Positions 55,735 to 64,000 of a DNA stretch of 64,000 nucleotides are shown one piece after another. The number at the start of each line of letters is the position of its first letter. Within the stretch, counting starts at the first letter, position 1. Origin of the DNA: Liriodendron chinense (lineage: Eukaryota > Streptophyta > Magnoliopsida > Magnoliales > Magnoliaceae); NCBI GenBank assembly GCA_003013855.2, contig ML058372.1:1612001-1676000 (forward strand), given 5' to 3'. The notes under the pieces were generated by a model that saw only the letters and a list, made by a program, of their open reading frames with translations, ran no database searches and had not been told where the DNA came from. The position numbers and the translations under genes were made by a program.

Positions 55735-56822
55735 TGTTCGCTCACCTCAACTGTAAGGCTGTGATGTAGTAATAATCTCGGTAAGACCAAGGTCAATCCA
55801 CAGGGAATTACGGTAAACCAATTCAAACTATTCCAGCAACTTCAATCTTAGCAATTTGTGATTTCAAATTCATAAACTAACTTAAAACAGTAACTTAAGG
55901 AAAATTCTAATAATTAATGGAACTAAGGCCTCAAGGATCCACCTATAGTAATCCCATGTGAATTAATTCATCTAAGAATAAACACAACTAAATTCGAAGT
56001 TCTATCTCTCTTCTAGTTGGAAGATTTAGCATTCAAACACAAACAATCTCCAATTAAATCTGAAAATAAGATTCTAGTTCTAATGAAGCACATATAATTA
56101 AAATATATAGCCTTCGAAGTAACAACCATGCTAAGAGACTATGGTATGCTCTAGGGTTACTATAATTTGAATCTAATTAATCCAAACATGATAATCTCAG
56201 AGAATTGCAAGAAACCCATGTCTGAAGCACATGAACACTCATAAAACATCTAAAAATAACAACTTTATTCAACTGAAACTTAAAAATCCAAACTTAAAGT
56301 AGTTGAATCAAATGAATTCTACATGAGAACTAACTATAAGCTTCACCTCTTAGCCTCAGATAAGAGGTTCTAGTCGACCATTATCATGCTTCAACTAAAA
56401 ACAATGAAAAACATGACAAACCGGATTCGAGAGAGTTGTAGACGCTCCACGACGATCCTCTTCACCTCCCACGAAGTCCCAAGTCTTCTCTAATGCCTTA
56501 GCCATGATCCTTTGGTGTCCTTTTATAATGGAGAGGCTCCACCACCCTAAAAAGTTTGAGAATTGCCTAACTACTTACGCAATTGCGCCACAAAAATCGG
56601 AGCTTCAATGAGAAGCTGCTAGATCTCTGCAAAATACACTGGTCAACCGGTCTTAACTGGTCAGACTGAGTTGGCCGACCGGTCTTGACCGATCAAGACC
56701 CACCTAGACATTGGTCCAGAGAGCACAAGGGAGAGAGGGCATATGGCCAACCAGTCTTGACCGGTTGTGGCCTCCTTAGCTGACCGGTTAGGACCGGTCT
56801 AGCCTCTGATTCTTTGCTTTTT

Positions 56823-56872
<50 letters not shown>

Positions 56873-57077
56873 TCTCCTTTCTTTCTTCTTTCTTCTTTGG
56901 CCCACCTTTGGTCATCATTAAGGGCTTCTAAATGCGGTCTTTTAGTCATCAATTGGATAAAGTCCCTCTCTCATTCCTACAACCACAAAACATGCGTTAG
57001 ATAAGTCTTTTAAACATATAAACATGCATATAATGTGCTATAATGGGTTATATTATGTATAAATTAGAAGCTCAACA
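55735..57077 (-). repeat. E5 3' LTR
   Basis: 1343 bp, TGTTCGCTCA...CTCAACA. Degraded TATA region GTCCTTTTATAATGG near 56517; hairpin CCTCTTA...TAAGAGG at 56345-56368; about four decayed palindromes at 56640-56805; (CT)n at 56826-56868. Confidence 0.88.
56826..56868. repeat. (CT)n microsatellite
   Basis: About 21 CT units within the pyrimidine-rich part of the E5 LTR. Confidence 0.95.
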
Positions 57078-58213
57078 CACTCCCCAACCAGCATTTTTCT
57101 AGTCCCAAGCAAAACATGCATGAAATAATCCCCTTCTCTGAAAACTCAACTCTCTCGTGGAAATTATGCTTCTCTAGACTTTAAGACATATAGGTGCAAA
57201 ATTCAGAAAAACTAAATGATGAGGAATTGAAGTCCTAAGTTTTCCAAACATAATAAGTGTTCACATAGAATCCCCACTGATTTATTGACAAATAGATAAA
57301 TCCGAACATGTATGGTCTAGTGTGCATTGTCCAAATACATCTCATGACTTTGCAAGATTACCTTCTTTATAAATCAACTAAAGAAAAGATCTAAAAGTGT
57401 ACAAAATCAACCAAGTACCTATGATAAGAATTTTCCTTACTGTTCTTTCGACAACTTTCACACTACTTCCCATTTCTAGCTTTGGGTAGACCATCCCTTG
57501 GTTGGTAATAGGTAGCCCTTTTCAGAATTTTTCACAAATATTCAATAAATATCATATCCTCATTCTCTTTTTTTATACTTTGGATAGGATTTTTAGAAAT
57601 CCATATCTTTCATTCTTTTCTCTTATTTCACATGAATAAGGATGGACAAAGTTCCCTGGCTTGGTTCCTAAACACTTTAAATCTTCAGTCTAACCAATCT
57701 ACAAATCTACTAATCCCTTTAAACCATGAGAATCGTGTAATGTGAACTAACCTCTAAAGTGTTCAAATGTTCTATCGATCATAAGGGGATTCACATATAA
57801 AACTATTATGTTTAAGTTAATTTAGAGATTTCAAAATTATATCAATTCATTTTTCATCCTTTTATACTCATGACATCTCAAGTGTATAGAAATAAAGTTT
57901 TCTAAAAGACTTTTGATGTTTCAGAAAAATTAGAACATTTCTACAAACATTGCTCGAAATATCACAAATTGTTAGATTCTAGGAATCTCACCCCCCAACC
58001 AAATCTTGCATTGTCCTCAATGTAAAAAGATATGCAATGAGCATGAACATAAGAGCAATGGTAAAATAAAAGAATAAACGAGGGTGAGTATGAGGGTACC
58101 TGAATGAGTCGATCATGGGAATCTACCTCCGGCATCTAAATCTATTAAATCAATAAAAAACAGAAAAACAACTAAACCTAATCTACTCTCTACCTTCGTC
58201 AGACTAAGAGATT
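57078..58213 (-). other. E5 polypurine tract and 3' UTR
   Basis: LTR-adjacent GGTTGGGGAGTG (minus, 57078-57089, one change) and a second GGTTGGGGGGTG at 57989-58000, 911 bp apart. A weaker conserved block at about 57418-57515. Confidence 0.7.
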
Positions 58214-58590
58214 AATCATCCTAATACACAGGATCGTTCAGAGTGATGGACATGTCCTCTGAATTAAATTTCTCAACGAATGGTTTAAGGCGTTGTCCGT
58301 TTACTTTAAAACAGTTACCATTCACCGCATTTTCTATCTCGACAGCCCCATAAGGAAAAACGTCTTTAACAATATATGGGCCGGTCCATCAAGATCTCAA
58401 TTTTCCTAGAAAAAGATAAAGTCGGGAATTGTATAAGAGCACTTTCTGACCTTCATGGTAAGATTTCCTGAAAATGTGTTTTTCATGAAAGGTCTTCATC
58501 CTATTCTTGCAAATCCTCAAGTTCTCGTAAGCATCATTCTGAATCTCATCAAGCTCATTCACTTGGAGTTTGTGAAATGAGCTAACCTTG
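58214..58590 (-). pseudogene. E5 integrase C-terminal fragment
   Basis: Reads LQVNELDEIQNDAYENLRIC, HEGQKVLLYNSRLYLFLGKL, a TGA in place of the Arg of RSRWTGP in E4 (about 58398), then VFPYGAVEIENAVNGNCFKV and MSITLNDPVY. It is closest to E4. It breaks at GCTAACCTTG, where Tat copy B begins. Confidence 0.85.
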
Positions 58591-59891
58591 TGTGGACCCT
58601 CGCCGTTCCGCGCTCCCGGACTTTCTCCCTTCCCTTTCGGAAAAGAAAGAAGAGGTGCGTGTGCGCGAATAGTCGTTTGTGCCATTGGCTTGCCTCGTTC
58701 TCAAGGGCTTTGTTTGTTTGTCGTGTTAAGCTGGATGCGTTGAGATGAGTATATGTAAGACCAGAGTCGCCACTAGCCAGTTACTTCGAATCTACAGTCT
58801 GCTATACCCCGTAGAAACGTTAGAGAATGGAATCCAAAGATTTCTTTTTCTAAAATGACTCCTTTTGATTTGCGGCCAGAGATTCAAGGTAAGGGATCAC
58901 GATTACCAGGTGGGAAGAGGTTAAGCACCCCACACACTGCCCGTACCGGAGTACGGTCTCTACTTCACAGAACGAACTAATACTAGAAAGTCTGTTTTAA
59001 TCCTCGTATATTCTCATAGATGACATGATGCATGAATGCAGGTCTGAGCAGTAAGAGTTTCTGATGGGCAGGTTCCACTAACAGGCAAGCCCAGAGCATA
59101 CGCTTGAACTGATAGGTGCTTTATGCGAGATGCATGCTGTGTGTTTGAATAATCAAAGTGCTTGTAGTGAAGCAGGGGGGTTGGAAGAAAAGTAAATGTT
59201 ACACTTATGCTAGATGCGAATGAGATGATGCTAGTAAAGAGTAGCTGAATGGACGGAGGTGTCGCAAGGTTTACTTCGAGTGGCTGGATCAAGAGTTGGA
59301 TGGCTTGGGAGACTTAGACCAGAGTCAGGCTGGGCTGGACTAAGGCTAGGCTCTTCTCACTTAGGCTCTCCATGGTGAAAAAATGGACTAAAAGAGGGAT
59401 GGAAGTGGACTCAGAGCGACTGGATCGCACTCGAGCTAAAGGCTTGTTGAAATGAGAAGGGGAGGGGGGTATTTATAGCAGCGGTAGTGGCAGTTCCCGT
59501 AAATAAGTTTGGGTAGCACCCATGGGGCTACCCGTACGGATGCTTCTCGGGATCCAGTGGGTAGTACGGACATGCTTCGGGGCTGCTGCTTGGAACTCAG
59601 TGAGTTGACTCGGTGATTTGACTCGATGTTTTGACTCGGCGGTTTAACTCGGTAGGTTGACTCAGTGATTTGACTCAGCGGGTTGACTTAGTGAGTTTGA
59701 CTTTTTTAGGATTTTTTGACTAGTTTTTCTTATAGGGGGTTTTTCAGGCTGATGTTTAGGGGTGAGCTGGGCTATGGATTGGGGCTTACAAGGTTGAGTT
59801 TGGCTGAGTTTGGACATGGGATTTGGGGGTATGGTCCTCCATTCATTCAGCTAGCTCTACCAACAGTGTAGCCGAAGGTGGGGTGTCTACA
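58591..59891 (-). repeat. Tat copy B 3' LTR
   Basis: Minus strand TGTAGACACCCC...GGGTCCACA. A minus-strand TATA CTATAAATACCCC at about 59466-59478 is followed by pyrimidine-rich sequence, which fixes the orientation. Just outside, on the minus strand, AAAGAGGGCCATC could be the polypurine tract. The tract GACTCGGTGATTTGACTCG recurs around 59595-59700. Confidence 0.7.
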
Positions 59892-62800
59892 GATGGCCCT
59901 CTTTGGCAGAAGTTGCGTTCAACCGAATGCCAAAGCGAGTGAACACCCCACTTCTGACCCGGTCATTCATAGATTATGGTCTGAAATCTTTGCTTGCCTT
60001 TACATCTGTGCCAGTTAATCATCTAGAAATTGATCACTCTTACATACCGCAGGAGTTTGGAGAAAACATTGCGATTGTCCCTGCAGTTTGCTGCAACCTG
60101 GGTACCCAATCGCAACCCTTCCATTCCCGATCGGTACTAACATCAGAAAGGTACAATAGAGCCTCTGCGTCGTAGTCTTACGAGGATACTGACCCTGTGA
60201 TTGACTGTTTGATGTTTTCCCAGATCACTCCAAGAGTACTTGTTTCGCTTGACTGTCAAAGTGGTTAGTGGCCCTGCGTCATGTAGTCTTACGGGATTCT
60301 ACTACGCCGACTTGGAATCAGTCAAGGTAATTTAGGTATCCACACCTAGGTATGTGCGGGTGAATTCTTTCCACCCGATCTGCTAGTTTTGATGCTTGGT
60401 TTGCAATTCGCTCTTTCCTAGATTGTGGTTTGGAGTCCTCATTTTCCTTTGTATCTGAGTCAGTTGATTGCTTGGAGATTGATAACTCGCACATACCGCG
60501 GGAGTTTGGAGAAAACGTTGCGATTATCCCTGTAGTTTGCTGCAACCTAGGTACCCAATCGTAACCCTTCCATTCCCGATCGATACTAACATCGGAAAGG
60601 TACAGCAGAGCCTCTGCGTCATAGTCTTACAAGGTTACTGACCCTGAGATTGATTGTGATGTTTGATGTTTTCCTGAATCACTCCAGAAGTACTTGTTTC
60701 GCTTGATTGTCAAAGTGGTTAGCTGCTCTGCGTCATGTAGTCTTACGGGATTCTACTACGCCGACTTGGAATCAGTCAAGGCACTTCAGGAATCCACGCC
60801 TAGGTATGTGCGGGTGAATTCTTTCCACCCGATCTGTTGATTTTGATACTTGGGTTACAATTCATCGTTTTCACCTGTTCAAATGGTTTCTTTGACTAAG
60901 CCTTTTGGCTTTCATCTTTTCGTATCTTGGCATGTGGTACGACCGCACTGACACTGGAGTTCAATTCGACCGTACTTTAAGTGCATTGGATCCGATGGTC
61001 TTCGGGAAAACTGCGAGGCATCGGATCTTATTTTATTTTTGCGTCAGCTGCTACCTAGAGATATGGAAGATCTCCCGGTGTTTTGGAGGCCAAACGCTCT
61101 ACTGGGAAAATGTTTTTGAATTTTTGAAAAGATACCCACTCTGGGGAGTGATACTCCGTGGGGTTTTTATTTGCAAATAGGAATATTTTTTGTCTTTTTG
61201 AAATGGAAAATCTGGTTTGCACGCGCCTTCACTAGGGATACCTGTGGGGTCTTTGGCTAACCAACTTTTATTTTGAAAGTAGGTAAACATGATGATTGAT
61301 GTGATGGATGCTGATGCATGGAGATGCATGATGAATGCATGGTTAGGCTCATTCTCTTTTCGTTTGATGATTTTGCTTTTGCTGGGGATGTAGAGAGCTT
61401 TGAGCTTATTGCTTGCAAGGTTGTGCTCCACTGCGGATTTCTTTTCAATGCGGATGTTTGGTCAGCGGGTTGGTCAAGATCTCGACCCGTAGTCGATCAG
61501 GTCCATCGTCCCAAGATGCTGTTTCTTTGCTAATGGGAATGGACGAAGGATGTTATCAGACCTCAAAATGTTATTCTGTGAATAGATGTGATTGGGATGG
61601 TGTTTGGTCTCCATTTTTTTGTCAAGATTCCAATTTGTGGGCGATCGGATCCGTCATCCCAAACTATGAAATGAGTGAGCGAAGTTCGGGACTCCTGAAG
61701 TGCAGTGCTGGGGATAGTGACAATTTTTGTGATTTTTGCAAATATTTGGTCCGAATCTTTACTTGAGTGGTCAGGATAGAGATCGGTTATTGAAAACAAA
61801 GGAAATATTTTTTTGTGGTTTTGAAAATATTTGGTTTGAAAGTAAGGGAAATATTTTGTGAGTTTTGAAAATATTTTGCAATGTTTTGGTATTTTGTTGG
61901 ATTTTTTTGAAATGCAGGGAAAAGGTATGGAATTTTCATCCATTTCCAGCTTCTACTGCTAGTAAGGCACCCGATCCATTTTACGTCAGCGAGCAAGACG
62001 AGTCTCACACAGTTAAGTGTCGTAGTTTTACATCTTCGGATGAGGAGATTTTGAGGGTTTTCAGTCAACACACTCACAAAGTTGCCTGTTCCTCATGTGT
62101 AATGCACATAGACCACGTATTGTCCGACGGACTCCTTCGGCCACAAAATGAGCCACATCCTCACATTTCCCTTTGTCAATCCAGTTTGGGGCCTTACGTT
62201 GCTCACAATTCCATGAGGGTGCGCTTCACCTCCCAACTGCCTTAATCCCCTTCATGAGTTTTAGGAACAAGGAACATCCATCAGATTCAACAGCGACTTC
62301 CAAATCAAGGTTGTCTATCACGATGCGTTCAACACGAACAGGGTTGCGGGGTTCTGCCCGCCTCAGCCTTTACCTGTTTAGAAGATTCCGGACACCTGTA
62401 CGATCAACTGTCAGCCATGTTCGGAACAGGTTGGGAAAGAAAGCCCCCGAGAAGTTAATCCCAGTGTAGTTTTAGGTCTTCGAACCGCTGGGGATGAATT
62501 TGTGTAGTTGAAACTGATGGTGAATTTTTTTTATTTTTTGAAAAGGTTCCAGACTTCAACTCAAGTGATTGAGATTGATACTGGTTTTTATAGAAAGCTC
62601 AAAATCTTTTTGGTATTTTGGAAATGATCCAGGTTATCGAACCTTGATCCGATCGGTCGAGGCCGATGCTAGTTTTTATTGAAAGCGAGAAAGGTCCCTC
62701 GAGAAATTAATCCCAGTGTAGTTTAAGGTCTTCGGACCAAGAATATGTACATGATGAACATACATTCTTTTTGTGATTTTTTAAAATGTTCCAGGCTGTC

Positions 62801-63380
62801 AAATCCCAATTTGAGCGATCAAGATTAACACTAGCTTTTATTGGAAATCTCTCGGGATTTTGGTCCCGATGTAGTTTAAGGTCTTCGGACCAAAACTTTG
62901 TACAGAATAGGGCAACACATTTTTTTTTATTTTTTTGAAATGATCCAGGTCATCAGATCTTGGCTCAAACGGCTGGGATCGATGCCGATTTTTATTAAAA
63001 TTCTCTCGAGATGTTAATCCCGACATAGTTTAAGGTCTTTGGACCAAAACTTATGTACATAAAGCACGACACATTTTTTTGTATTTTTTTTTCAAAAGAT
63101 CCAGTCTATCTGACCCCTTCCTTGATCGGTTGAGGTCAAATGATGGTTTTTATTATGAAATCCCTCGGGATGTTGATCCCGACGTAGTTTAAGGTCTTCG
63201 GACCAAAATTCAGGAGCGAGACTGATAATACATTTTTTGTGATTTTTAAAAATGTCCGGTGTCGTTGGATCTTGATTTGGACGATCAAGACCGCTACCGG
63301 TTTTTATTGAAAATCTCTCGGGATGTTAATCCTGACGTAGTTTAAGGTCTTCGGACCCAGAATATGTACAAGCGAGCCGC
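59892..63380. repeat. Tat copy B 3' internal region, long direct repeat of 1-3400
   Basis: Position 1 of the window corresponds to 60018 and the match is collinear, including the two 446-bp tandem units and the dyad array (about 62440-63380). The two copies differ by many substitutions and small indels. No gene seen; the open frame at 59903-60175 has no recognisable domain. Confidence 0.85.
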
Positions 63381-63792
63381 AATCAAGGTTGGAGATTCTG
63401 GGGATTCTTGTTAAAATGGTTCAGATCATCAGGCGATGACTTTGGATGGTTGAGATCACTATTTGACTAAGTCAATTCTTTTTCTTTTTCTTGAAAATTC
63501 TATGGAACTTTTTCCACATCATCAAGCCAACTTCTCCCCAATTTCTCACAAGATGAAATTTTGGTGAGATTCCTTACCTTCTCTCACCCTCCTCTTCCAT
63601 CACTTCATTCTTACATGGAGGTACAAGATTCACTTGCAACCACCCTTTCCAAGGAGGAGTTCTTCCCAAGGAGAGAGGGTGAGGGGTCGTTTCAACTAGG
63701 TGGGAGGGAGGACGGCCCCCTGGGTGTCACCCGGACCGTCTCTGCCCACTGGTCTTTCCAGTGGGTCGGCTAAAGGGGTGCCCTCCCCTTTT

Positions 63793-63958
63793 CTATATAA
63801 CATGGGGCACCCTTGGCCCCTCCAACATGCAATTTCTCTCTTCTCTCTCATACTCTCTCTTTCTTCAAGTTTTTCTCTCTTTTGGTGGTGTTCTTTGCTC
63901 TTTTCAAGTGGTGGGCCTTAGTGAAGCTTTGGGACAGCAAGGTGGCCCCTCTTTGGTG
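63793..63958 (+). promoter_or_regulatory. Plus-strand promoter in Tat copy B
   Basis: CTATATAACA at 63793-63802 with the same pyrimidine-rich leader and downstream GGTGAGT as at 3810-3978. Its preservation in both copies supports function in the element. Confidence 0.5.
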
Positions 63959-64000
63959 AGTGGTAAAGGTATGGACCACTCCCTTTCTCTCTTGTCTTTT

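Larger units (their letters stand above)
55735..58590 (-). mobile_element. E5: 3' portion of an Athila-like element, cut by Tat copy B
   Basis: 3' LTR 55735-57077, 3' UTR, then integrase C-terminus, ending abruptly at 58590. Left flank TCTTT (55730-55734) is the candidate TSD; its partner would lie beyond the window. More diverged than E1-E4. Confidence 0.85.
58591..64000 (-). mobile_element. Tat-like element, copy B (3' end only, runs off the window)
   Basis: TGTGGACC at 58591 interrupts the E5 integrase, with CCTTG (58586-58590) as candidate TSD. A 1301-bp LTR is followed by about 4.1 kb collinear with 1-4000 of this window. Pol and the antisense PMD genes would be expected beyond 64000. 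Confidence 0.75.

Noticed and set aside
56693..56905. Arg-Glu repeat protein on the minus strand
   Set aside because: Translation of the (CT)n microsatellite.
1..64000. One giant element with LTRs of 4 kb or more at each end
   Set aside because: A 1.3-kb LTR lies between the right repeat and E5, and the repeat TATA runs opposite to pol. Two separate Tat copies fit better.

Overview
This window looks like intergenic DNA from a flowering plant with a large, repeat-rich genome. It holds stacked LTR retrotransposons and no convincing single-copy host gene. The plant signature is Ty3/gypsy elements of two types: Athila-like elements, whose primer-binding sites match plant tRNA-Asp (TGGCGCCGTTGCCGGGGA), and Tat-like elements, which carry a second RNase H. 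Species cannot be read from the sequence.

Layout, oldest to youngest where target-site duplications (TSDs) allow. (1) Tat copy A lies on the minus strand. Its 3' internal region and integrase/second RNase H are at 1-14566 and its RT/RNase H at 30066-32378. Its 3' LTR is left of the window, and gag/protease are not seen. (2) E1 (14567-30065, minus, TSD ATAAG) split Tat copy A exactly between its two RNase H domains. (3) E2 (15820-23399, minus, TSD ACCGG) inserted into the left LTR of E1. (4) E3 (32379-52322, plus) abuts Tat copy A but has no matching TSD. (5) E4 (39268-48934, minus, TSD GTAAC) inserted into the integrase of E3 and is the best-preserved element. (6) 52323-55270 is unassigned repeat-rich DNA with two odd arrays. 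(7) E6 (plus 3' fragment, about 55270-55734) is cut by E5 (55735-58590, minus), and E5 is cut in its integrase by Tat copy B (58591 to beyond 64000, minus, beginning with its 3' LTR).

An unusual component lies antisense to the Tat element. Between its integrase and its 3' LTR, the plus strand carries two intron-containing plant-mobile-domain (PMD) gene copies (5917-7350 and about 8982-10896). They lie downstream of a plus-strand TATA promoter that is present in both Tat copies. A second is a pair of non-autonomous elements, E1 and E2. In both, RT, RNase H and integrase are absent and an unfamiliar shared C-terminal segment follows Gag-protease. E4, with closely similar LTRs and Gag, is the obvious supplier of the missing enzymes for E2.

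All Athila-like elements here share a regulatory layout: arrays of an 18-bp palindrome (GACCGGTCATGACCGGTC) upstream of a TATA box, a hairpin in the transcribed LTR, a conserved 3'-UTR block, and two copies of the same polypurine motif about 920 bp apart. Most Gag/Pol genes are broken by stops or frameshifts. E4 has one visible nonsense codon.
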